Positions 8,076 through 16,602 of a stretch of DNA of 64,000 nt are shown here, piece after piece. Numbering within the stretch: position 1 is the stretch's first letter; each line of letters opens with the position of its first letter. The position numbers were made by a program, and so were the translations under genes. Source of the DNA: CAYQTL01 sp964420405 (lineage in GTDB: Bacteria; Acidobacteriota; Thermoanaerobaculia; Thermoanaerobaculales; Sulfomarinibacteraceae); assembly GCA_964420405.1 (NCBI GenBank), contig CAYQTL010000011.1, positions 43,746 to 107,745 on the forward strand, written 5' to 3'. The notes beneath the pieces are model-generated. The model saw only the letters and a list, made by a program, of their open reading frames with translations. It did no database searches and was not told where the DNA came from.

Positions 8076-8597
8076 GTGAGCGACGCAGCCGTCCTCGAGC
8101 TCGAAACCAGGTCCGACGCCGCGGCGGAGGAGCGCGCGACCGCGTACCACGAGGCGGGGCACGCCGTGATCGCGGCCCTGTGCGGCGAGCGGGTGACGGC
8201 GATCGAGATCCGGGGAGACGACGAGCACTGGGGTTCGGTGCGCGCCCTGCGCTTCGAGTCCGGGCCCCGCGCCGAGGTCGACCCCAGGGTGCCCACCGCC
8301 CACCTCGAGCGCCGGATCCTGTGCGCCCTCGCCGGCATGGTGGCCGAGTCGATCGCCACCGGCCGCGCCGGCTGGGACGACCGCTCCGAGGACCTCGACG
8401 TCGCGGTGCGGCTCGCCATCCGCGTCGTGGGCGACTGTGAGCGCGTGCTGCCGTACCTCGAGACCGCCCGCGACCACCTCGAGGACCTGCTGTGCCGCCA
8501 CTGGACCGCAGTCGAGGCGGTCGCGCTCGAGCTGATGGCCAGCCGCGAGGTGTCCGGCGACGGGCTCCGCAGGATGCTGGGCCGGCTGCTGCCCTGA
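8076..8597 (+). CDS. Stand-alone M41 (FtsH-type) zinc-peptidase domain protein
   Basis: 173 residues. YHEAGHAVIAAL (about residue 24) is the HExxH zinc motif as in FtsH. AGMVAESIATGRAGWDDRSEDLDVA aligns with the FtsH segment whose Asp is the third zinc ligand (SEDLDVA). No AAA ATPase module, membrane helix or signal peptide precedes it, so it is a soluble peptidase-like domain only. It could be an ATP-independent peptidase, a partner of another ATPase, or inactive; the sequence does not say which. GTG 8076 is chosen because the -10 box at 8055-8060 excludes earlier starts. Convergent with the aminotransferase, 5 bp apart. Confidence 0.75.
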   Translation: MSDAAVLELETRSDAAAEERATAYHEAGHAVIAALCGERVTAIEIRGDDEHWGSVRALRFESGPRAEVDPRVPTAHLERRILCALAGMVAESIATGRAGWDDRSEDLDVAVRLAIRVVGDCERVLPYLETARDHLEDLLCRHWTAVEAVALELMASREVSGDGLRRMLGRLLP

Positions 8598-8602
8598 ACG
8601 TC

Positions 8603-9763
8603 TCAGCCGAGCAGGGTCGCGACCCGCCCGACCATCCGCCTCGCCCCTTCGGCGAACGCCTCTTCGGGCGCGAGCAGGCTGACCACCAGCCAGCCGTCGG
8701 CTGGCATGTCGAACAGGTAGCCGGGATGGACGGCGACGCCGTCGCGCTCGAGCAGGTCGAGCGCCAGCGCCTCGTCGGAGACCACCGCCGGGAAGCGTAC
8801 CGGCGCCGACCAGCCGCCGCCGACCGCGGGGACGCTCATCGACGGCTGCGCGGCGACGAGCCCGCGGAGGGCGGCGAGGTTCGAGGCGCAGCGACGCCGG
8901 ATCGTCGCCCGCAGGGGCTCGGACGCCGCCAGCAGGTCGGCGGCCGCCTCGGCGGCGGGAGTTGCCACCGACAGCGCGGCGTCCGCGATCCAGTCGAGCC
9001 GCTCGAGGGCCCGTGCGACCGTCCGGTCGTCGCCCGTCACCGCGATCCACCCCAGCTTGACCTGGGGAAGGCCGGCGCGTTTGGAGAGCCCCCCGAGCGT
9101 GAACCGCAGACCCGGACCGGGCCGGGCGAGGGACCGCTCGCCGGGGTCGTCCAGCGGGTAGGGGAGGAACACCTCGTCGACAACCTGCGCCCATCCCCGC
9201 CGGCGGCACACCTCGTCCACCGCGGCCGCGTCGGCCGGCGCCACGTGGCTGCCGGTGGGGTTGTTGGGATGTACCAGCACCACCGCCCGGACGTCCGAGG
9301 GGGCCCGCTCGAGGTCGGCCAGGTCCGGCCCCCAGCCGGTCTCGGGCCGGAGGGCGAAGGCCGCGGTCGCGACCCCCTCGCAGCGGGCGATGTCCTCGAG
9401 GAGGGGGTACGACGGAGTCGGCACCAAGACCCGCTCGCCGGGGTCGCACAGCAGCTTGAACAGCATCCCGTACGCCTCGCTGGTGGAAGCGGTGAGCACG
9501 ATCCGATCGGCCTCCACCGCGCCGCCCCATCGCGCCAGCTCGGCCGCCACCGCGTCTCGCGCGGCGAGCGGTCCGCGCGGCTCCGGCCGGTAGGTCCTTC
9601 CCCGCGGGTGGGCGAGGCAGGACAGCAGGTCGCCGGGGAGATCGAAGCCCGCCCGTGTGGGGTTGGACAGCGTCAGGTCGAACGCCGGCTCGCCGAGCCG
9701 CCGGCGGGCGAGCGCCAGCCGGTTCGGCCGGAGGTCGTCCGGAACCCGGCCCGAGAACCGCAT
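8603..9763 (-). CDS. PLP-dependent aminotransferase, class I/II
   Basis: 386 residues, cytoplasmic fold-type I aminotransferase. Substrate-lid/N-terminal segment FDLTLSNPTRAGFD, VLVHPNNPTGS (the Asn that binds the PLP ring), DEVFLPYP, and the Schiff-base lysine in GGLSKRAGLPQVK. The amino donor is not identifiable; the alanine/aspartate branch is likeliest. ATG 9763 fits the start of homology and has GGGAAG about 10 nt upstream. A perfect 16-bp hairpin stands just upstream in the presumed leader. Confidence 0.85.
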   Translation of the reverse strand: MRFSGRVPDDLRPNRLALARRRLGEPAFDLTLSNPTRAGFDLPGDLLSCLAHPRGRTYRPEPRGPLAARDAVAAELARWGGAVEADRIVLTASTSEAYGMLFKLLCDPGERVLVPTPSYPLLEDIARCEGVATAAFALRPETGWGPDLADLERAPSDVRAVVLVHPNNPTGSHVAPADAAAVDEVCRRRGWAQVVDEVFLPYPLDDPGERSLARPGPGLRFTLGGLSKRAGLPQVKLGWIAVTGDDRTVARALERLDWIADAALSVATPAAEAAADLLAASEPLRATIRRRCASNLAALRGLVAAQPSMSVPAVGGGWSAPVRFPAVVSDEALALDLLERDGVAVHPGYLFDMPADGWLVVSLLAPEEAFAEGARRMVGRVATLLG

Positions 9764-9780
9764 TGGTGGATCTTCCCACA

Positions 9781-9817
9781 GCGAGCGACGAGGCGGAGGA
9801 ACCGCCTCGTCGCTCGC
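9781..9817 (-). other. Perfect 16-bp stem hairpin upstream of the aminotransferase
   Basis: GCGAGCGACGAGGCGG (9781-9796), loop AGGAA, then the exact reverse complement (9802-9817). No T-run follows on either strand. Position suggests an operator or leader hairpin for the aminotransferase gene rather than a terminator. Confidence 0.6.
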
Positions 9818-9910
9818 CATGGAAACGGAGAACGCGACTTCGCCGGGACCTTGATCGGAGCGGGCCGGACGGCACGGCTGTCGGCTCACGGGCGCGCTCG
9901 TGGTGGAAGA

Positions 9911-9916
9911 TAGAAT
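9911..9916 (+). promoter_or_regulatory. -10 box for a leaderless GlcD-GlcF fusion gene
   Basis: TAGAAT, 7 nt before ATG 9924, no Shine-Dalgarno. Confidence 0.55.
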
Positions 9917-9923
9917 CGGGCGG

Positions 9924-12809
9924 ATGGCAGACGACGGAAAGCGGCGGGCGTTCGAGGGGAGCGGGTGCGAGGTGCGGTGGGACCGGCTGACGCGGGAGCT
10001 GTACGCGACCGACGCCTCGCTGTACCGGGTGGAGCCGTCGGCGGTGGCGTTCCCGGCGGACTCCGCCGAGGCCGCCGCCGCGATCCGGGCGGCGGGCGAA
10101 GCCGGGTTGGCGGTGACGCCGCGCGGGGCGGGAACCGGGCTGGCCGGCGGCGCCCTCGGCGAGGGGCTGGTGGTCGAGATGGCACGCCGGGCGACCGCGA
10201 TCGGGCCCCTCGACCGGGAGACATCCACGGTGCGCGTCGGCGCGGGTGTGGTGCTCGACCACCTCAACCGGTTCCTCCAGCCCGACGGCCTGTGGTTCGG
10301 GCCCGACATCGCGACGTCGTCGCGGGCGACCCTCGGCGGCATGATCGCCAACGACTCCTCCGGCGCCCACGCCCTGGTCTACGGCACCACCGCCGACCAC
10401 GTGGTGGCCCTCGAGGCGGTGCTCGCCGACGGCACGGTGGCGTGGCTCGGCGCCGGCCGCGACGACCTTCCCGAGCTGCGGCAGGCGGCCGACGCCGTCA
10501 TCTCCCGTCACGCGGAGGAGATCGAGCGCCAGCTCCCGCCGGGACTGGTCAAGCGGTGGCCGGGCTACGGCCTGGACCGGGCACTGGGCGCGCCCGGCGA
10601 CCTGTCCCGGCTGGTGGCGGGCAGCGAGGGGACCCTCGTGGCTCTGACCTCGGCGGTGCTGCGGGTGGTGCCCCGGCCCCGCCGGCGGGACCTGGTGGTG
10701 GTCTGCTTCGGCTCGGTGGAGGACGCCCTCGAGGCTGCCGCTGAGCTGCTCGACCTGGAGCCGGCGGCGGTCGAGCACGTCGACCGGATCCTGCTCGACC
10801 AGACCCGCGGCAACCCGGCCTACCGGCGCGCCCGGGAGCTGCTCGGGCTCGACGAGGCGCCGTGCGAGGCGGCGCTGCTGGTCGAGCTGTTCGACGACGA
10901 CGGCGGCCGCGCGGCGGAGATCGGGCGCCGCGACCCGGGCCTGCGGACGGTGGTCTGTGCCGGTGCGGAGGAGCAGCGGCTGGTGTGGGAGGTCCGCCGG
11001 GCCGGCCTGTCGCTGCTCACCGGCCGTCCGGGTCCCCGCAAGGCGACCACGGGGATCGAGGACGTCTGCGTCCGGCCCGGACAGCTCGCCGACTACGTGC
11101 GCGCGCTGCGGGAGCTGCTCGAGCCCCGCGGCCTCGAGGCGTCGTTCTACGGCCACGCCGGCTCGGGGCTGCTGCACGTGCGGCCGGCGCTCGACCTCGG
11201 GGGAGCGGACGGGCCGGAGCTGCTCGCGGCCCTGGCCGAGGAGGTGTCCGAGCTGTGCCGCCGGTTCCGGGGCTCGTTCGCCTCCGAGCACGGCGTCGGC
11301 ATCGCCCGCACCGCCCACCTGCGCGACCACCTCGGCGACGAGCTGACGGCGGCGACCGCGGAGCTGAAGCGGTGCTTCGACCCCGCCGGCCGGCTCAACC
11401 CCGGCAAGATCGTCGACACCGGGCGGTACCGGGTCGACCGCGACCTGCGGCCCGACGTCGCCGGCGCGCCGCTGCGGCTGCCGGTGGCCGAGGCATGGGC
11501 CTACCGCGAGACCGGCGGCGGCTTCCTGACGAACCTGCGGCAGTGCAACGGCAACGGCGCGTGCCGGAAGTCGACGCCCGTGATGTGCCCGACCTTCATC
11601 GCCACCGGCGAGGAGATCATGTCCACCCGAGGGCGGGCCTCCACCATCCGTGCCGCCCTCGAGGGCCGCTTCGGCGAGCCGGCGGCGGCGCTCGCCTCCG
11701 ACGAGCTCGACGCTGCGCTCGGGCCCTGCCTGGCGTGCAAGGCGTGCAAGTCCGAGTGTCCGACCGGGGTCGACCTGGCGCTGCTCAAGTCCGACCTGCT
11801 GTGGGCCCGCCACCGCCACCGCGGCGTGCCCCTCGTGGATCGGGTGATCGCCGCCGCCGACACCCTCGGCCGCCTCGGCTCTGCGACCGCCCCGATCGCG
11901 AACCGCAGCCTCCGCTTCCGCCCGCTGCGGCGGCTGATGGAGCGGGTGCTCGGGATCGACGCCGAGCGGCCGCTTCCGAGCTACGCCGGCGACAGGTTCG
12001 ACCGCTGGTTCGACCGCCGATCCGCGACCACGGACGGCCCCCGCGGCCGGGTCGTGCTGTGGGACGACACCTGGGTCCGCTACCACGAGCCGTCGATCGG
12101 CCGCGCCGCCGTGCGGGTGCTCGAGGCGGCCGGCTTCGAGGTCGTGCGGCCGGCGGGCCGGGCGTGCTGCGGGCGACCGGCGGCGAGCCGCGGTCTGCTC
12201 GACCGCGTGCAGCGGGCGGCGGCGCACAACCTGCCGCTGCTCGACCGCCTCGCGCCCGAGGCGGCGATCGTGTTCCTCGAGCCGTCCTGCTGGTCCATGT
12301 TCGTCGACGAGTACCGCCAGCTCGGAGTCGACGGCGCCGACCGGGTGGCGTCCCGGTGCACCACCTTCGAGCGCTTCCTGGTCGAGCTGCTCGACCGGGA
12401 TCCGGACGCGCTGCCCCTCGCGGCGGGACCCTTCGAGGTGGCGGTCCACGCCCACTGCCACGCCGCCGCCCTCGACGCCGCCGACGCCGCCGTGGAGCTG
12501 GCGCGGCGGATCCCGGGCGTGCGGGCGCACCGGCTGGACAGCGCCTGCTGCGGCATGGCCGGCGCCTACGGCATGATGCGCGAGCACCGCGAGCTGTCCC
12601 GGAAGGTGGCGGCGCCGTTGCTCGACCGGGTCGCGTCGCTGCCCACGGGCGCCGAGCTGGTCGCCGCCGGGACCAGCTGCCGCCACCAGGTGGAGCAGCT
12701 CGGGGGCCGGCTACCGCTGCACCCGGCCGAGCTGCTCGAGCGGTCGCTGCGGCCCGGGCGGGTGAGCGCCCGTGAACCCGGCGGGCCCGGTTGCCGTTGT
12801 ACCCGATGA
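9924..12809 (+). CDS. FAD/Fe-S fused 2-hydroxyacid dehydrogenase (GlcD-GlcF/YdiJ type)
   Basis: 961 residues. N-terminal FAD-binding PCMH domain (about 40-230; RGAGTGLAGG, GGMIANDSSGAH), FAD-oxidase C domain (about 265-500; GHAGSGLLHVRP, FASEHGVG), then an iron-sulfur part: CNGNGACRK...MCPT (about 540) and CLACKACKSECPTGVD (about 601) for two 4Fe-4S clusters, and two CCG domains (RACCGRP about 746; DSACCGMAG about 872) of the heterodisulfide-reductase/GlcF type. This is the YdiJ-like single-chain form; family members oxidise D-lactate, D-2-hydroxyglutarate or glycolate into the respiratory chain. The substrate cannot be read from sequence. Ends just before the membrane protein gene at 12857. 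Confidence 0.92.
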   Translation: MADDGKRRAFEGSGCEVRWDRLTRELYATDASLYRVEPSAVAFPADSAEAAAAIRAAGEAGLAVTPRGAGTGLAGGALGEGLVVEMARRATAIGPLDRETSTVRVGAGVVLDHLNRFLQPDGLWFGPDIATSSRATLGGMIANDSSGAHALVYGTTADHVVALEAVLADGTVAWLGAGRDDLPELRQAADAVISRHAEEIERQLPPGLVKRWPGYGLDRALGAPGDLSRLVAGSEGTLVALTSAVLRVVPRPRRRDLVVVCFGSVEDALEAAAELLDLEPAAVEHVDRILLDQTRGNPAYRRARELLGLDEAPCEAALLVELFDDDGGRAAEIGRRDPGLRTVVCAGAEEQRLVWEVRRAGLSLLTGRPGPRKATTGIEDVCVRPGQLADYVRALRELLEPRGLEASFYGHAGSGLLHVRPALDLGGADGPELLAALAEEVSELCRRFRGSFASEHGVGIARTAHLRDHLGDELTAATAELKRCFDPAGRLNPGKIVDTGRYRVDRDLRPDVAGAPLRLPVAEAWAYRETGGGFLTNLRQCNGNGACRKSTPVMCPTFIATGEEIMSTRGRASTIRAALEGRFGEPAAALASDELDAALGPCLACKACKSECPTGVDLALLKSDLLWARHRHRGVPLVDRVIAAADTLGRLGSATAPIANRSLRFRPLRRLMERVLGIDAERPLPSYAGDRFDRWFDRRSATTDGPRGRVVLWDDTWVRYHEPSIGRAAVRVLEAAGFEVVRPAGRACCGRPAASRGLLDRVQRAAAHNLPLLDRLAPEAAIVFLEPSCWSMFVDEYRQLGVDGADRVASRCTTFERFLVELLDRDPDALPLAAGPFEVAVHAHCHAAALDAADAAVELARRIPGVRAHRLDSACCGMAGAYGMMREHRELSRKVAAPLLDRVASLPTGAELVAAGTSCRHQVEQLGGRLPLHPAELLERSLRPGRVSAREPGGPGCRCTR

Positions 12810-12856
12810 CCGCCGGCGTCACCCGGCGGCCGCCGGCGTCGCGCCAGGGAGGATCC

Positions 12857-13759
12857 ATGCGGATCGGCTACATCGCACCCCTCGAGAGGGCCTGGGACCG
12901 GGTCGGCACCGTGCTGCTGCGGCCGTTCGACCCGGTCAAGTGGCTGGTGATCGGGTTCGCGGCGTGGCTCGCCGGGCTCGCCGGCAACTTCGGCGCCGCG
13001 TTCGGCTGGAAGGGCGACGACGTCGGGCTGGCCGATCTCGGTCGGATGGGCGACGGCGGCGGCGTGCTGGCATGGGCGTGGGCGATCCCGCTGGCGGTCG
13101 TGGTCCTGATGGTGGTGCTGGCAATCGTCGTGCTGCTGCTCTGGCTGTCGTCGCGGGCCAAGTTCATCTTTCTCGACAACGTCGTCCGCGACGAGGCGGC
13201 CGTCGCGGTGCCCTGGGCGCGCTACCGCCGGCTCGGCGACTCGTTGTTCCTGTGGCGGCTCGCGTTCGCCGCGGTCACGCTGGTGGCGATGCTCGCCGCG
13301 GTGCTCGTGCTGCTCGGGCCGGCGGCGCTGCTGGCGGCCGACGACGCGTTCCATGGCCTGTCCTTCGTCGGGATCTTCCTTGGCGCCGGGATCTTGCTGG
13401 TGCTCGGTCTCGCCGCCGGCTTCGTGCTGCTGCTCCTCGACTCGTTCGTGGTCCCCGTCATGTACCGCTTCGACCTCACGGCCACCGAGGCCTGGCGCGC
13501 CTTCCTGCCGTGGTTCAAGGCGCGGCCGGGGAGCTTCGTGCTGTACGCGCTGGTGGTGGTGGCGATCTCGATCCCGGTCATGGTGGCGTACTCGATCGTG
13601 TGCGTGCTGACCTGCTGCATCGCGGCGCTGCCGTACGTGGGAACGGTGGTGCTGCTGCCGGTGTGGGTCGGCTACCGGGCGTTCAGTGTCGAGTTCCTCG
13701 CCCAGATGCACCCCGACTTCGACCTGTTCCGTCCGGGGGTCGTGGTCCGCACCGGCTGA
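12857..13759 (+). CDS. Polytopic membrane protein, unknown function
   Basis: 300 residues with about five or six membrane helices (about 30-50, 78-105, 130-160, 170-200, 235-265) between amphipathic loops such as WARYRRLGDSLFLWRLAF and FDLTATEAWRAFLPWF. The layout resembles membrane domains of the glycerophosphoryl-diester-phosphodiesterase membrane-domain type found as uncharacterised proteins; no catalytic motif. ATG 12857 has a good Shine-Dalgarno (GGGAGGATCC). It lies 47 bp after the GlcD-GlcF gene and may be co-transcribed. Confidence 0.75.
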   Translation: MRIGYIAPLERAWDRVGTVLLRPFDPVKWLVIGFAAWLAGLAGNFGAAFGWKGDDVGLADLGRMGDGGGVLAWAWAIPLAVVVLMVVLAIVVLLLWLSSRAKFIFLDNVVRDEAAVAVPWARYRRLGDSLFLWRLAFAAVTLVAMLAAVLVLLGPAALLAADDAFHGLSFVGIFLGAGILLVLGLAAGFVLLLLDSFVVPVMYRFDLTATEAWRAFLPWFKARPGSFVLYALVVVAISIPVMVAYSIVCVLTCCIAALPYVGTVVLLPVWVGYRAFSVEFLAQMHPDFDLFRPGVVVRTG

Positions 13760-13786
13760 TCCCGAGGCGGCGGCGGCCCGCCGTGC

Positions 13787-13792
13787 CACACT
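13787..13792 (+). promoter_or_regulatory. Weak -10 box for the MFS gene
   Basis: CACACT, 6 nt before GTG 13799, no Shine-Dalgarno. Matches the spacing of the other leaderless genes but the box is poor. Confidence 0.35.
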
Positions 13793-13798
13793 GTCGCC

Positions 13799-14959
13799 GT
13801 GCCCCGGCTGCCGAGGACGGTCTACGCGCTCGGGGCCGTCAGTCTGCTGACGGACCTCTCGAGCGAGATGATCTACCCGCTGCTGCCGGTGTTCCTGACC
13901 ACCGTGCTCGGCGCTGGCGCGGTCTCCCTCGGGCTGATCGAGGGGGTCGCCGAGTCGGTCGCGGCGGCGGTCAAGCTGGCGGCCGGGCGCTGGTCGGACC
14001 GCACCCGCGGCCGGCGCGGCTTCGTTCTCGCCGGCTACGGCCTGTCGGGGCTGGCGCGGCCGGTGATCGGCGTCGCCGCCGGCTGGCCGGCGGTGCTGCT
14101 GCTGCGGTTCCTTGACCGGATCGGCAAGGGCGTGCGCGGCGCCCCGCGCGACGCGCTCATCGCCGACGTGGTGTCACCCGCCGAACGCGGCCGCGCGTTC
14201 GGCGTCCACCGCGCCATGGACCACGCCGGCGCGGTGCTCGGACCGCTCGCGGCGGCCGCCCTGCTGGGTCTCGGGCTCGGTCTGCGGGAGGTGTTCGTGG
14301 CGTCGCTGGTGCCGGCGATCGTCGTGATGGCGGTGATCCTGGGGTTCGTGCGCGAGCCCCGGCCGGCCTCCGCCGCCCCGCCCGCCGACGTCCGTTCGCC
14401 GACCGCGGCCGGGCCAGGCTTCACGCGCCTGATGGTGGCGCTCGTCCTGTTCGGCCTCGGCGCCTCGACCGACGCCTTCCTGCTGCTCGCCCTGACCACC
14501 GCCGGGGTGCCCGCCGCCGGCGTCGCCCTGCTGTGGGCGTTGCACCACGTCGTCAAGATGACGGCCACCGCGATCGGCGGGCGGCTGTCGGACCGGCGTG
14601 GCCGCAAGCCGCTCCTGCTGGCGGGCTGGGCGCTGTACGCGGCGGTCTACGTCGGCTTCGCGACCGCCCCCTCCGCCGGCTGGGTGATCGCCTGGTTCCT
14701 GGTCTACGGCCTCTCCTTCGGCTGCACCGAGCCGGTCGAGAAGGCGCTGGTGGCGGACCTCGCGTCGGCGGGCCGGCGCGGCGGTGCCTTCGGCGTGTAC
14801 CACGCGGTCGTCGCCGCCACGGCGCTGCCGGCCAGCCTCCTGTTCGGGGCGCTGTGGACGGCGGTGTCGCCGGCCGCGGCGTTCGCGACCGGCGCCGGGC
14901 TGGCCGCCGTCGCCGCCATCGTGCTGGCCGGTGTCCCGGAGCCGCAGGCACGCGTCTGA
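13799..14959 (+). CDS. MFS transporter
   Basis: 386 residues, about 11-12 membrane helices. N-terminal SLLTDLSSEMIYPLLPVFL is characteristic of a bacterial MFS branch; the loop 2-3 motif appears as GRWSDRTRGRRG and its second-half counterpart as GGRLSDRRGRKPLL; GKGVRGAPRDALIAD is a conserved loop of this branch. Substrate unknown (drug or metabolite efflux). The GTG start directly follows a -10-like box. Convergent with the aminotransferase at 15287. Confidence 0.88.
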   Translation: MPRLPRTVYALGAVSLLTDLSSEMIYPLLPVFLTTVLGAGAVSLGLIEGVAESVAAAVKLAAGRWSDRTRGRRGFVLAGYGLSGLARPVIGVAAGWPAVLLLRFLDRIGKGVRGAPRDALIADVVSPAERGRAFGVHRAMDHAGAVLGPLAAAALLGLGLGLREVFVASLVPAIVVMAVILGFVREPRPASAAPPADVRSPTAAGPGFTRLMVALVLFGLGASTDAFLLLALTTAGVPAAGVALLWALHHVVKMTATAIGGRLSDRRGRKPLLLAGWALYAAVYVGFATAPSAGWVIAWFLVYGLSFGCTEPVEKALVADLASAGRRGGAFGVYHAVVAATALPASLLFGALWTAVSPAAAFATGAGLAAVAAIVLAGVPEPQARV

Positions 14960-15286
14960 CCCGACGGCGGACCCAGCCGCGTCCGGGACGCCACCCTGTG
15001 CGAGCGACACGCCGGAGGCGCGGCGGGAGTCGAAGGACATCCTCCGAGCTCCGGAGCCACGTCGCCTTTGCCTCAGATCCCGATCCCGATGGTGTCGGTC
15101 GCGTTCAGCGACAGCGGGACCGGCGTACTCGTCGGGAGCAGGAACCGGATCGGGATCGGGATCGGAACGGAGGCGGACGGCCTGCGGATCCCGGGGAGCT
15201 CCTCCGACTCCGCCCTCCCCCACGGGGGTGTCCGCTCAGCAGGACGATGCCGGGGCGGACGACAGCGATCGGTGGTGGGGCCGGCA
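14960..15286. repeat. Intergenic repeats between convergent genes
   Basis: No gene seen. 15007-15060 is a decayed copy of the TCATCCTGAGCGAGCGC-type repeat (GGGAGTCGAAGGACAT...). 15074-15115 carries the composite-element arm in reverse (GGTGTCGGTCGCGTTCAGCG) next to a short CCCGATCCCGAT run. 15146-15171 is a weak hexamer array GGATCGGGATCGGGATCGG. 15172-15286 shows nothing recognisable. Confidence 0.7.
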
Positions 15287-16525
15287 TCAGCCGCCGGCAC
15301 CGTCCTCCGCGAGCGCTGTGGCGAGCCGCCGGCAGCCCTCGTCGATCTCGTCCATGGTGGCGAAGGTGAAGCACAGCCGCGCGAACCGGCGGCCGTCGAC
15401 CGGCGCCGCCACCTGCTCGTCGGCCGACGGGTAGAACGCCGGCCCCGGCACGAACGCCACCGCGGCCTCCACCGCCCGCCGGAACGCGGCGTCGGCCTCG
15501 TGCCGGGCGAGGCGCAGCCAGTAGAAGAAGCCGCCCTCCGGCTCGTGCCAGTCGGCGACGTCCGGCCCGAGGTGCCGCACGAGGGCCGTCCCCATCGCCG
15601 CACAGCGTCCGGCGTAGGTCGCGATCACATGCTCGAGGTGGCGCTCGAGGAGACCCCGCCGGCAGTACTCGGCCACCAGCGCCTGGGTCACGGTGGAGGT
15701 GCAGAGGTCCTCGCCCTGGCGGACCATGACCATGGCGCGGACGAGGGTCGGGTCGGCGACGGTCCACGCGACCCGGACCCCCGGCGCGAGCACCTTCGAG
15801 AACGACCCGGCGTAGACCACGTGGGGTGCGCCGGCGGCGAGCCGCATCAGGCTGGGCAGCGCCTCGCCGCGGTAGCGGAGCTGGCCGTACGGGTCGTCCT
15901 CGAGCACCGGCACGCCGAGCTCGGCGGCGAGCTGCACGAGCTGTCGCCGGCGCTCGAGAGCGAGGCACGCCCCCGACGGGTTGGAGAAATCCGGCACCGT
16001 GTAGACCAGCTTGGGCGTCCGGCCCGTGGCCCGCTCGACCTCGGCGACCACCCGCGGCAGCTCCTCGACCACCATCCCGGCGGCGTCGGCGGGGACCGCG
16101 GCGAATCGCGCGCCGGCGTTGCGCAGGCAGTGCAGCGAGCCCGGGTAGGTCGGCGCCTCGACCACCACCACGTCACCGGGGTCGAGCAGCGCCCGCCCGA
16201 GCAGGTCGACGGCCTGCTGGGAGCCGGATGTGACCAGCAGCTCCTCGGGGCGGACCGAGCGTCCGAGGCGCTCCGACATCCGCTCCAGCAGGACCTCGCG
16301 CAGCGGCGGGTAGCCCTCGCTCGCGGAGTACTGCAGCACCGCGGGCCCGTCACGGCGGAGCACCTCGGCGCAGTCGGCGAAGGCCTCGACCGGGAACGCG
16401 GCCGGGTCCGGCAGCCCGCCGGCGAACGAGATCATGCCCGGCTGTTGGATGACCCGGAACAGCTCGCGGATCGGAGACGGTTGCATACGGGCGGCGGACG
16501 CGGACAGGCGGTACGGTGCCGGCAT
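15287..16525 (-). CDS. PLP aminotransferase, 2-aminoadipate/kynurenine type
   Basis: 412 residues. MISFAGGLPDPAAFP and LQYSASEGYPPLREVL are signatures of the LysN/AadAT/ARO8-like subgroup; YTVPDFSNPSGACLA, the PLP-contact EDDPYGQLRY, and the Schiff-base lysine in AGSFSKVLAPGVRVAW. Family members act on 2-aminoadipate, aromatic or branched amino acids; exact substrate unknown. Start ATG 16525 has a strong Shine-Dalgarno (GAGGAGG) and a TACAAT box upstream. Divergent from apaH. Confidence 0.87.
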   Translation of the reverse strand: MPAPYRLSASAARMQPSPIRELFRVIQQPGMISFAGGLPDPAAFPVEAFADCAEVLRRDGPAVLQYSASEGYPPLREVLLERMSERLGRSVRPEELLVTSGSQQAVDLLGRALLDPGDVVVVEAPTYPGSLHCLRNAGARFAAVPADAAGMVVEELPRVVAEVERATGRTPKLVYTVPDFSNPSGACLALERRRQLVQLAAELGVPVLEDDPYGQLRYRGEALPSLMRLAAGAPHVVYAGSFSKVLAPGVRVAWTVADPTLVRAMVMVRQGEDLCTSTVTQALVAEYCRRGLLERHLEHVIATYAGRCAAMGTALVRHLGPDVADWHEPEGGFFYWLRLARHEADAAFRRAVEAAVAFVPGPAFYPSADEQVAAPVDGRRFARLCFTFATMDEIDEGCRRLATALAEDGAGG

Positions 16526-16547
16526 CGGACCTCCTCGACGGTCCGGG

Positions 16548-16553
16548 ATTGTA
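16548..16553 (-). promoter_or_regulatory. -10 box of the LysN-like aminotransferase
   Basis: TACAAT on the minus strand, 22 nt before the ATG, with a Shine-Dalgarno in between: a leadered promoter. Confidence 0.5.
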
Positions 16554-16602
16554 GCGCCGGCGGCGCGTTCCGCGACGCGCCGCAGGCGGCGCGCGAGGTG
16601 AC

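Noticed and set aside
7068..12686. Very long open frame on the minus strand
   Set aside because: It is opposite clear genes (AGPS-like, M41-like, GlcD-GlcF). High GC suppresses stop codons; the translation is Arg/Pro/His-rich with no domain.
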